A stretch of 64,000 nucleotides of DNA from Novosphingobium sp. Gsoil 351 (GTDB lineage Bacteria; Pseudomonadota; Alphaproteobacteria; Sphingomonadales; Sphingomonadaceae): assembly GCF_009707465.1 (NCBI RefSeq), contig NZ_CP046120.1, positions 3,005,501 to 3,069,500 on the forward strand. Reading direction: 5' to 3'. Within the stretch, counting starts at the first letter, position 1, and each line of letters starts with the position of its first letter. Position numbers and translations under genes: made by a program. Positions 35,755 through 43,047 of the stretch are shown here, one piece after another. Below the pieces are notes generated by a model that was not told the origin of the DNA, did not search any database, and saw only the letters and a list, made by a program, of their open reading frames with translations.

Positions 35755-37078
35755 GTGTAGGTTCGCTGGCGTAGTCGCAGCGATCTCCGGCCAAGCCGGA
35801 TTGATCATGCCGCCATGGCTGGCAACCTGATGATGGTGTTATCGCTTAATCCCGAGACGCTTTCCAGCGTCATGTAGCGGCAGCGCTGAACGGCCCACTC
35901 GTCATTCTGTTCGAGCAGGATCGCGCCGACGAGACGGGTTATGGCCTCCTCGTTGGGGAAGATGCCGACGACGTCGGTGCGCCGCTTGATCTCGCCATTG
36001 AGGCGCTCGATGGGATTGTTGGAGTGCAGCTTGGTGCGATGCTGCGCGGGGAAGGTCATGTAGGCCAGCACATCGTCCTCGGCGCTGTCCATCAGCGCCG
36101 CCAGCTTGGGCACGGTCGGCCTGAGCTGATCAGCCACGCTGCGCCACTGGGCCTTGGCGGTCTCGGGTGTTTCCTGGGCGAAGGCGGTGGCGATGAACGC
36201 CGAGACGACCCGGCGCCCACTCTTGCCGGCATGGGCCAGGGCGTTGCGCATGAAGTGGACGCGGCAGCGCTGCCAGGTTGCGCTGAAGACCTTGGCGACC
36301 GATGCCTTGATGCCTTCATGGGAGTCGGAGATCACCAGCTTCACGCCGCGCAGGCCGCGGCGGGCAAGGCTGCGCAGGAAGTCCGTCCAGAACACCTCGG
36401 CTTCGGAATGCCCGATCGCCATGCCGAGGACTTCGCGCCGGCCGTCATTGTTGACACCGACCGCGACGATGACGGCGACCGAGACGATCCGGCCGGCTCG
36501 CCGGACCTTGATGTAGGTGGCATCCATCCAGACATAGGGCCAGTCGCCTTCGATCGGACGCTCGAGGAACGCCTTCACGCGGCCGTCGATCTCTTCGCAC
36601 AGCCGGCTGACCTGGCTCTTCGAGATGCCGCTCATCCCCATCGCCCTGACAAGATCGTCGACCGAGCGCGTCGAGATGCCCTGGATGTAGGCCTCCTGGA
36701 TCACAGCCGTCAGAGCTTTCTCCGCCATGCGGCGGGGCTCGAGAAAGCCCGGGAAGTAACTGCCCTTCCTGAGCTTTGGGATCCGCAGCTCGACGGTGCC
36801 GGCGCGGGTCTCCCAGTCCCGGTCCCGATAGCCGTTGCGCTGCGCGAGCCGCTCGGCATCCTTCTCGCCGTAGGCCGCACCCGTCAGGCCGCCGACCTCC
36901 AGCTCCATCAACCGCTGCGCGGCAAAACCAATCATGTCGCGCAGGAAATCGCCGTCGGCAGTCTTCCCAACCAGCGCGTGCAGGTCCATCTTGTCGTTGG
37001 TCATCGGTGTCTCCGTAAGTTGAGTTTCGCAACCCAAGCTTATCCGAAGTTCGCCGATGACCACCCGCGAAACTGACC
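35755..37078 (-). mobile_element. IS256-family insertion sequence
   Basis: A single transposase gene is flanked by imperfect inverted ends. Left end (35755-35800) GTAGGTTCGCTGG... and the complement of the right end (about 37033-37078) GTCAGTTTCGCGGG... match at about 28 of 43 positions, sharing TTCGC and the inner CGGxxAAGC. I cannot find a clear 8-9 bp target duplication, so the outer boundaries are approximate. It sits inside the cassette train between R3 and R3b. Confidence 0.75.
35805..37004 (-). CDS. IS256-family transposase
   Basis: A 399-residue DDE transposase of the mutator type. The catalytic triad is visible as Asp in [12 protein letters not shown], Asp in [13 protein letters not shown] and Glu in [34 protein letters not shown] is the conserved family stretch. 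Length is normal and the frame is intact, so the element may be active. The start is ATG 37004 ([11 protein letters not shown]). Confidence 0.95.
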   Translation of the reverse strand: MTNDKMDLHALVGKTADGDFLRDMIGFAAQRLMELEVGGLTGAAYGEKDAERLAQRNGYRDRDWETRAGTVELRIPKLRKGSYFPGFLEPRRMAEKALTAVIQEAYIQGISTRSVDDLVRAMGMSGISKSQVSRLCEEIDGRVKAFLERPIEGDWPYVWMDATYIKVRRAGRIVSVAVIVAVGVNNDGRREVLGMAIGHSEAEVFWTDFLRSLARRGLRGVKLVISDSHEGIKASVAKVFSATWQRCRVHFMRNALAHAGKSGRRVVSAFIATAFAQETPETAKAQWRSVADQLRPTVPKLAALMDSAEDDVLAYMTFPAQHRTKLHSNNPIERLNGEIKRRTDVVGIFPNEEAITRLVGAILLEQNDEWAVQRCRYMTLESVSGLSDNTIIRLPAMAA

Positions 37079-37104
37079 GGCCGCTACAGCGCTAGTTGGG
37101 GAGC

Positions 37105-37186
37105 GCGCGTCCGGTCAGCTTCGCTACCCTCGAAACCTACACCACGCCCGGGGGCACGACCCAGCCTTAGGCTTTCGTTCAACCTC
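37105..37186 (+). repeat. Cassette-boundary repeat R3b (diverged)
   Basis: A weaker copy just right of the IS element: GCGCGTCCGGTCAGCTTCGC resembles the left arm, and GGCACGACCC...CGTTCAACC (37153-37184) the right arm. It would mark the end of the cassette interrupted by the IS. Confidence 0.45.
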
Positions 37187-37195
37187 AACGAAGTT

Positions 37196-37492
37196 ATGCT
37201 CGGCACTATGACCTTCCACACCCACGTGGATTCACACGCATGGGAAGTCCGCGCCAAACAGCCGTCAGCGCGCAACATGCCCAAAGCGATTGTCACAGCC
37301 GCAATTGAGATGGCCGATGGAATTATGAAGGGCGAATATGCCTTCAGTATCGAATACGCGCCCGACGGACGGCCTTTGAGTTTTGGTATGTCGCCCAAGG
37401 ATGCTTTGAATCCACTCCGCGATGGAAGCGTTGCCGTTGGCTCCAATACTGAACGGTATTGGGACTGGCAGGGCGAAATTGCGACAGTCTAG
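37196..37492 (+). CDS. Unknown protein, 98 residues
   Basis: A mixed alpha/beta-looking small protein (FHTHVDSHAWEVRAK; IVTAAIEMADGIMKGEYAFSIEYAPDGRP). No known motif. The start may be ATG 37196 or ATG 37208. It fills the cassette between repeats R3b and R4 and its stop falls 4 nt before R4's left arm. Confidence 0.5.
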   Translation: MLGTMTFHTHVDSHAWEVRAKQPSARNMPKAIVTAAIEMADGIMKGEYAFSIEYAPDGRPLSFGMSPKDALNPLRDGSVAVGSNTERYWDWQGEIATV

Positions 37493-37495
37493 TTC

Positions 37496-37664
37496 CTGGC
37501 GACCAACTGATTTCCACCCATTTGAGCCGCAGGATTGTCGGCCAGCTTGTCGGCCCGCCGCAAAGCAGTCTGGCGGTCGTCGGGCGAACGGCTGCCTGTC
37601 TGCTTCCCACCCCGAATGTGCGAGAGCGAACCAGCCGCAAACGACCCCCTTGCGGACATTAACC
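37496..37664 (+). repeat. Cassette-boundary repeats R4 and R5 (adjacent)
   Basis: R4 starts GGCGACCAACTGATTTCCAC (37499-) and ends near GGCGGTCGTCGGGC (37584). R5 starts CTGTCTGCTTCCCACCCC (37595-) and ends ACGACCCCCTTGCGGACATT at 37660. They are about 10 bp apart with no gene between, as if a cassette had been lost or two sites fused. Confidence 0.55.
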
Positions 37665-38084
37665 TTTCACCTGAAGGGCCGTGATGCACTTGGAAAGGTG
37701 GGCCTCAAGCGCGATCATGTATTCGATGCCCACCTCACTCCGAAACGTTATCAGGTCCGCTCCTCCCTTCGCTCGGTTACAGGGTCCGCAGGCAAAGACC
37801 ATGTTGTGCAGAAAGTCGCACCCGCCGTCCTTCCGAGGGCGAAGGTGATCTCTTGTGCACTGCTGCGAGAGTGGCTGCGGTGGCATCCACGTCTTGCAGT
37901 GGAAGCAATGCCCGCCCCATTGTTCAAATGCTGCCTTGAGCGCTGCGGCCGCTCCAAGCTCCTTCTTATCCTTGCCGACCGTATAAAGCGCCGTCCCTTG
38001 CCCATCCAAGCGCGTGAACTTGATGGCGTTGTATGGCTTTTTCGGTAGAGGGTGAGCGGCGATCAGGGCTTGCAGCGAAGGCAT
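37659..38084 (-). CDS. HNH endonuclease (second copy)
   Basis: A 141-residue HNH nuclease of a different lineage from the one at 34528. It has a zinc pair CFHCKTW, the core CTRDHLRPRKDGG, and NMVFACGPCNRAKGG with the second Cys pair. The N-terminal 50 residues (PKKPYNAIKFTRLDGQG) have no recognised motif. The stop is inside the right end of R5. It is on the minus strand, opposite to the following cassette gene. Confidence 0.85.
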   Translation of the reverse strand: MPSLQALIAAHPLPKKPYNAIKFTRLDGQGTALYTVGKDKKELGAAAALKAAFEQWGGHCFHCKTWMPPQPLSQQCTRDHLRPRKDGGCDFLHNMVFACGPCNRAKGGADLITFRSEVGIEYMIALEAHLSKCITALQVKG

Positions 38085-38105
38085 GTGAATCGCTTAGCGA
38101 CCAAT

Positions 38106-38181
38106 GCCTAACGACCGCTTTCCACCCCGATCGCGACCGAAGCGGCCATCACTCTCGCGACCCCATTGCGGACATTAGCCC
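38106..38181 (+). repeat. Cassette-boundary repeat R6
   Basis: Left arm GCCTAACGACCGCTTTCCAC, middle GCGACCGAAGCGGCCATC, then TCGCGACCCCATTGCGGACA and TTAGCC. The left terminus GCCTAAC matches the attC R'' pattern RYYYAAC; the right end ATTAGCC has A in place of the G of GTT. Confidence 0.7.
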
Positions 38182-38200
38182 AACCGTGAACAAGGCCGAC

Positions 38201-38521
38201 ATGAGTAGCTCGCAGCAAGCGCTGTCGGAGGTCCGCGACGGCAGTTCCCTTTACTGGGCCTTCTACCATCCTGAGGACCGGCAGAAGGATCCTGAGCTTG
38301 TCGAGGTTCGACTAAATGCCACGCCGGAAATCGGGGCGAGCTTCGTTACGCCAGACGGATGGAAACTTGAGCGCGTTCAATGGGGCGATACGCCGTTTCT
38401 GCGTAGGCACCAGTCTCTTGAGCGCGAGGCCGTCGAAGCAATGCTCTTAGAGTTGCTGGAACTGGCCGACGCTAAGGGAATGCGGCTGCACTCTTGGCTA
38501 CACGGCTCCAACTTGGACTAA
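38201..38521 (+). CDS. Unknown protein, 106 residues
   Basis: A soluble acidic protein (LYWAFYHPEDRQKDPELVEV; WKLERVQWGDTPFLRR; MLLELLELADAKGMRLHSWL). No known motif. The start is taken as ATG 38201, 20 nt inside the cassette; a GTG 15 nt upstream is possible. Its TAA stop (38519-38521) is part of the left arm of R7. Confidence 0.6.
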   Translation: MSSSQQALSEVRDGSSLYWAFYHPEDRQKDPELVEVRLNATPEIGASFVTPDGWKLERVQWGDTPFLRRHQSLEREAVEAMLLELLELADAKGMRLHSWLHGSNLD

Positions 38522-38592
38522 CGTCCGCTTGCCACTTCCAATGCGTCTGAACGGTCCAGCAGTTCACGACCCCGTTGCAGACATTCAAACCA
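38516..38592 (+). repeat. Cassette-boundary repeat R7
   Basis: Left arm GACTAACGTCCGCTTGCCAC, middle with CTGAACGGTCCAGCAG, then TTCACGACCCCGTTGCAGAC and ATTCAAA. GACTAAC fits RYYYAAC except at its third base. The stop codon of the preceding gene lies in the arm. Confidence 0.7.
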
Positions 38593-38608
38593 ACGCTAGA
38601 CCTTTGCG

Positions 38609-38776
38609 ATGATCAGCGAGCTTTTCCAGATTTCCTTCGAGTTTTTCGTGACCACTGTCTGGGATCGATATGGACCGGTTGTCGGCATCCTTTCGGCAAT
38701 TGTCATTTTGGTGCTGTTCGTTGGCCTAGGTATCCTGGCGTTCATCTACATCCCGCGCTTGGCCACCGTCATTTAG
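38609..38776 (+). CDS. Single-span membrane protein, 55 residues
   Basis: ATG 38609 opens a 55-codon frame: an amphipathic lead (MISELFQISFEFFVTTVWD), then a hydrophobic helix (GILSAIVILVLFVGLGILAF) and a short basic end (IPRLATVI). It occupies the cassette between R7 and R8 exactly, starting 17 nt after R7 and stopping at R8. Size and layout resemble small membrane toxins or single-helix regulators, but there is no motif to support a role. Confidence 0.55.
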   Translation: MISELFQISFEFFVTTVWDRYGPVVGILSAIVILVLFVGLGILAFIYIPRLATVI

Positions 38777-38816
38777 GGGACCGTCCGCTGCCGACCCCAT
38801 TGCCGTCGTTCAAAAG
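38777..38816 (+). repeat. Cassette-boundary repeat R8 (short form)
   Basis: GGGACCGTCCGCTGCC joins directly to GACCCCATTGCCGTCGTTCA, so both arms are present but the 30-bp middle is missing. It is the last copy before the core-like maiA gene and may mark the island's right border. Confidence 0.55.
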
Positions 38817-38977
38817 CGATTTCGACATACTGAAAGCTCGCCGCTCATCCGAGCCTCCTTGCGTCGGGAAGGCGCCTCGCATTCTGCCTTTGGAGAAAGC
38901 TGTGCGACCGTCGCAAACCGGACGATCCGTAAGGCTCCCGCCGCAGTCGAGATTCCCGGCACGCGCCGGCCATCCGG

Positions 38978-39621
38978 TCAGCGCGCGTCGGGCTGGGCCG
39001 TGGGATGCGCTCGCTGGAACGGCTCGAGCGCGTTGCATCGGGCATCGATGGCGACGAGCGTCGGACAGCCCCCGAGAGATCGCATTCGAGCCGCCGCGCG
39101 TTGAACAGCTGCGGAACCAGCAGGCAGTCGGCCATGGTCGGGTCCGTCCCGGCGATGAACGCGCCATGGCGCGCGTTGGCGACGACGAAGGCTTCGAGGC
39201 GGGTCAGGCCGTCGACCACCCAGTGACGGTACCAGGCGTCGATCGTCGCCTGATCCTGCTTCAGCTCGCGCTTGAGGTAGCGCAGCACGCGCAAGTTGGC
39301 GAGCGGATGGATGTCGCAGGCGATCAGTTGGGCAATAGCGCGGACATAAGCGCGAGCCCCGCGGTCGGCGGGAAGTAGTGCGGGCTCGGGATACCGTTCC
39401 TCGAGGTACTCGATGATCGCCAGCGACTGGACGAGCAAGCCGTCGTCGTCGCTGGCCAGCGCCGGCACCAGGCCTTGTGGGCTGACCTGCTCGCGGAAAT
39501 CCTCAAGCGGACCGTGTGCGAGCAGGTCGACCGTTTCGAGATCGGCCTCCAGGCCCTTCAGCGCCATCGCGATGCGCACGCGATAGGCAGCCGAGGAACG
39601 GAAGTAGCTGTAGAGTTTCAT
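38978..39621 (-). CDS. maiA: Maleylacetoacetate isomerase (GST zeta class), frameshifted
   Basis: A glutathione transferase that isomerises maleylacetoacetate in tyrosine/homogentisate breakdown. The repaired protein has 214 residues: thioredoxin domain with the zeta-class motif YFRSSAAYRVRIAMALKG and VPALASDDD, then the helical domain with LIACDIHPLANLRVL and DPTMADCLLVPQLFNARR. The frame breaks at five G on the coding strand (39069-39073); six restores the normal end (PTLVAIDARCNALEPFQRAH). A facing TTTCGATC/GATCCGAAA element lies at 39649-39671. Confidence 0.85.
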
Positions 39622-39809
39622 CGTCGCACTCCCTGTCGCACCCGGTGATTTCGATCAAAAACGATCCGAAAGGAGAGCGCCGTCTCCGGGGACGCGTGGC
39701 TCGACGCCAAGCCGCTTTAGCATGACCGCCGGCCTGCACTGCGGCCACCTTCGAGCATGGCAGTTCGAGCACGCGCGATCCTTTCAGGCGAAATGCGTGG
39801 CGGGCGGCA

Positions 39810-41042
39810 TCAGGTCACCGCCGCGCGCTCGCGATATTGCGGCTTGTCCCAGGCGCGGGTCGCACAGACCTCGCGAATCCGCTCGACCGCCTCGACGACG
39901 TCGGCGTGGCGCAAGTACAGCGGGGTCAGGCCGAAGCGGAGGATGTCGGGCGCGCGGAAGTCGCCGATGACGTCGCAGGCCTTGAGCGCCTGGACGATTT
40001 CGTAACCGTGGGGATGGGCATAGGCGACCTGGCTGCCCCGGCGCTCCGGCTCACGTGGGCTGATCAGGCGAAAACCGAACTCGCCGCAACGCTGCTCCAT
40101 GCGCTCGATGAACAACTCGCCCAATCGCAGCGACTTGGCCCGGACCTCGTCCATGTCGGCCCGGCACAGCAGGTCGACGCCTGCTTTCAGCGCGACCAGG
40201 CCCAGCACGGGCGGGGTCCCGCACAGGAACCGGGTGATCCCGCTGGCCGGGCGATAGTCGTCCTCGAACGCGAACGGGCTGGCATGGCCGAACCAGCCGG
40301 ACAGCACGGGCCTGGCGTCCTGATGCCGTTCTGCGACGAACAGGAACGCGGGCGCGCCCGGGCCGCCGTTGAGATATTTGTAGCCGCAGCCCACCGCGAA
40401 GTCGGCATGGGCGGCGTTGAGGTCGACGGGAATCGCGCCTGCGCTGTGGCTGAGGTCCCAGACCACGAGCACGCCCTTGTCATGCGCCTGGCGCGTCACT
40501 TCGGCCATGTCGCGGACGAGCCCGGACTTGTAGTGAACCTGGGTCAGCAGCAGGACCGCGACATCCTCGTCGAGCCGGTCGAGGACGGTCTCCGGGGCGA
40601 CCGCGAGCGCCTTGATCCTGCCGCCGCTGAACCCCTCGATCCCCTGCATCATGTAGACATCGGTCGGAAAGTTGGTCTGCTCGGAGAGGATGACGCTCCG
40701 CCCAGGTCGCAGCGAAAGCGCGGCGCAGAGCGCCTTGAAGAGATTGACCGAGGTCGAGTCCGCGGCGATTACCTCGCCCGGGTCCGCCCCGATAATCGTC
40801 GCGATCTTGTCGCCGATCCGTTGTGGTGCGATCGACCATTGCGCCCCCAGCCAGGAGGTGATCAGGCCTTCGCCCCACTGCTCGCAGACCGTTTCGGCGA
40901 GCCGCGCTGCGGTCACCTTCGGCGCTGCTCCGAGCGAGTTGCCGTCGAGGTAGATCAGGCCGTCGCGAAGCTGGAAGGCCCCCCGGAAGCCCTGCAGCGG
41001 ATCGCGCTCGTCGTGGCTGGCGATCTCGGCGTCCAGGGTCAT
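39810..41042 (-). CDS. kynU: Kynureninase
   Basis: A PLP enzyme that cleaves kynurenine to anthranilate and alanine. The 410-residue product has the [13 protein letters not shown]-terminal motif, [29 protein letters not shown] and the PLP-Lys region [20 protein letters not shown]. All are intact. It begins with ATG overlapping the stop of the kynA/kynB chimera by 4 nt. With kynA and kynB broken upstream, the enzyme may have lost its substrate supply from tryptophan. Confidence 0.95.
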   Translation of the reverse strand: MTLDAEIASHDERDPLQGFRGAFQLRDGLIYLDGNSLGAAPKVTAARLAETVCEQWGEGLITSWLGAQWSIAPQRIGDKIATIIGADPGEVIAADSTSVNLFKALCAALSLRPGRSVILSEQTNFPTDVYMMQGIEGFSGGRIKALAVAPETVLDRLDEDVAVLLLTQVHYKSGLVRDMAEVTRQAHDKGVLVVWDLSHSAGAIPVDLNAAHADFAVGCGYKYLNGGPGAPAFLFVAERHQDARPVLSGWFGHASPFAFEDDYRPASGITRFLCGTPPVLGLVALKAGVDLLCRADMDEVRAKSLRLGELFIERMEQRCGEFGFRLISPREPERRGSQVAYAHPHGYEIVQALKACDVIGDFRAPDILRFGLTPLYLRHADVVEAVERIREVCATRAWDKPQYRERAAVT

Positions 41043-41527
41043 GCGGGCATCTCTCGAAGGATGGCGCGTACCGGGCTGGCGTCGGCTCCGGCGATCTTCA
41101 CGGGCAGCGCGATCAGCTCGTACCGACCGGCCGGCACGGCATCGAGGACGAGCCCTTCGAGGATGCGCATGTCTCCGGCCCGGATCTCGCGGTGGGCATC
41201 CATTGTCTTCGACTGCTCGGGATCGAGCGACGCCGCGTCGGTGCCGACGAGGCGCACACCCGCCTCCTCGAGCCTGTCGTCGCAGATCGCCGTCAGCGCG
41301 AGCTTGGCCTCGTGCAGGATCAGCTTGAGCCAGAGCTCCATTGTCTGGTGCATGATGATGAACAGCATCTCATCGGGCTTGTCCGACACGGGCACTTGCG
41401 CCGAAAGCAGCTGCTCGATCTGGAGATGGTGCGCATACGTCAGTCCCTTGTCCCACTGGATGGTCTCGCCTTCGACCTGGGCCTCGTAGGTCTCGGTGCC
41501 ATCTTCGGCGAATTTGCGAACGGTCAT
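41039..41527 (-). pseudogene. In-frame chimera: front of tryptophan dioxygenase, back of kynurenine formamidase
   Basis: A 162-residue open frame whose first 80 residues match tryptophan 2,3-dioxygenase (KynA): [36 protein letters not shown]. From about residue 84 to the end it matches the C-terminus of the cyclase-type formamidase Kyn[49 protein letters not shown]. The dioxygenase's haem-binding half and the formamidase's metal-binding half are both missing. A single deletion across a former kynA-kynB-kynU operon explains it (join near 41285). The frame and the overlap with kynU are kept. Confidence 0.85.
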
Positions 41528-41969
41528 AGGCTGCTCCGCAAGATGAGGCATCGGGCGCGACTGGCCGGTCCGAAACCGCCCATGGCTAGCACGGTTCCTG
41601 TACGGGGACTGCCCGCGTTATCGGGCGCGCGACTTGATCGTCTTGAGGCACACCGACTTCGAAAGCCCGACTTTCTGGTTCAGGCCGGCGAGTGACCGCC
41701 GACTTTCGCTTTCCAGTTCTGGCGACGATGCAGAGCTGTCGATCGTGGGACCCTGCGGGCTGGCGCTCGCCGGGCAAGCGAAGCTGGGCGCCCGACTGAG
41801 GCCCTTCAGACGTTTGCCGGGCTCTCATCGAACTGGCGCATCGCGCGGCACGCCAGATAGACGGTCCGGCGGCGAAAAGGTTGTGCGCGGGCTCGGCGGC
41901 ATAGCGTCAACAAGGGTCTCAGCCCTGGTATTCGGGTCGCCGTCCGAGCCCGCCTCTCCCTACGGGAGA
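41528..41969. other. Non-coding or degenerate stretch
   Basis: About 440 bp with no supportable gene. On the minus strand a short translated patch near 41620-41720 (AGLNQKVGLSKSVCLKTIKS) recalls the helix-turn-helix of Lrp/AsnC regulators, which often flank kyn genes, but the frame is broken around it. Promoters of the chimera would lie at the left edge. Confidence 0.3.
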
Positions 41970-42423
41970 TCACTCATCAACCGGCATGCCGATCGAAGGA
42001 TCGAAACGGCTGCCATTCTCAGCAACGACCACCGCATCCAGTTGTCGCAGACTGTCGAGTGTTAAGCACTGTTCGGCGTATTGAGGCGCGCCTATCAGGA
42101 TCAGCCTGCTTTCACGCAACAGTTCGCCGGCGGCTTCGCCCTCTTGAACGCGCCCTAGCCGGATCGCGATGTCGTATGCTCCCCTGTCCAATGCCCTTGG
42201 CAAGTCGCTGAGGTCGATCTCAAGCTGGATCGCTGGAAAGCGAGCGACAAGACCCGCCAGGATCGGCACGACCGTCCGGCGGCCAAATGCTTCGGGCATG
42301 GTCACCCGCAGCAGGCCTGCCGCTTCGGTGCCGACCGCCGAGGCGCCAGCTTCAGCCTCAGCAAGAGCGGCCAGTCCGGCGCGGGCTGCGAGGAATTTGG
42401 TTTGGTCGATGTGAAGCTTGGTC
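41970..42423 (-). pseudogene. LysR-family regulator fragment
   Basis: The frame covers only the linker and first half of a LysR effector domain: AARAGLAALAEAEAG, then TEAAGLLRVTMPEAFGRR, PAIQLEIDLSD, ALDRGAYDIAIRLGRVQ. The N-terminal DNA-binding domain is absent and the C-terminal half is replaced by unrelated residues before the stop. It cannot act as a regulator in this form. Confidence 0.75.
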
Positions 42424-42606
42424 TTGAGAGAAACGCCACCACGCTCGCTCTTCACGCCAAATCGATCACTCGGTTGATCATTCACTTGTCGAGCGGTGCT
42501 GACGCCAAGGCCGCATTCCCCGCGCGCGCGTCCCGGACCGGACAGGCGTTTATCGGCCCAAAGCTCCATTTATACGTCTACATTGCCTCTGAGAGTGACT
42601 CCGCCG

Positions 42607-43047
42607 CTAAGCTTTGATTTCCAGCGCGCGAGCCAATCGTCGTAGTTCTTCAATCCGCAAAAGAGGCTCCAGTTTTGTCGCAAGGTCTTCCTGCGCGTCT
42701 TCGATCTGCAACATCGCGCTTCGGCCCTTGCGGGTAAGGTGGTGGCGGGCACCATGCAGACCTGTCTTTTTGGGCTGCCTTTCAAGAAAGCCATCGCCTT
42801 CGAGCTGCTTGAGATGCCAGGCCACCGAGCTCACATCGAGAGCGGCTATTTGAGCGATTTCCTTTTGAATGGCGTCGGGATGGGCGGCGATGACCTGTAG
42901 CAACGCCGCATTGCGTGGAGTAAGCCCGAGACGGATAATGTTTTGATCAAGCCTATGCTCGATTGCGCGTCCGATCTTTGCCATGAGGATGGGCACGCGC
43001 ACTGCGCTCGTCACGCCATCGGGCAGAGTGGGGAGATCACTTGTCAT
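42607..43047 (-). CDS. MarR-family transcriptional regulator
   Basis: A 146-residue winged-helix regulator: LGLTPRNAALLQVIAAHPD, then QKEIAQIAALDVSSVAWHLKQLEGDGFLERQP (recognition helix) and the wing ARHHLTRKGR. It starts 11 nt inside the end of the GMC oxidoreductase gene, so it is the last gene of that transport/oxidation operon. Ligand unknown. Confidence 0.88.
   Translation of the reverse strand: MTSDLPTLPDGVTSAVRVPILMAKIGRAIEHRLDQNIIRLGLTPRNAALLQVIAAHPDAIQKEIAQIAALDVSSVAWHLKQLEGDGFLERQPKKTGLHGARHHLTRKGRSAMLQIEDAQEDLATKLEPLLRIEELRRLARALEIKA

Noticed and set aside
35582..35830. An 82-codon gene left of the IS element
   Set aside because: It runs into the IS end and transposase 3' end, so at most the first 55 codons could be genuine; there is no motif or ribosome binding site.
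36024..37076. A 350-codon plus-strand frame across the IS256 element
   Set aside because: It is antisense to a complete transposase with all catalytic motifs and shows no protein family of its own.
33625..38816. The regularly spaced repeats as a CRISPR array
   Set aside because: The repeats are about 75 bp, imperfect and hundreds of bases apart with genes between them; no cas genes are present.
41634..42065. A 143-codon plus-strand gene beside the LysR fragment
   Set aside because: It overlaps the antisense LysR fragment and has no recognisable domain.
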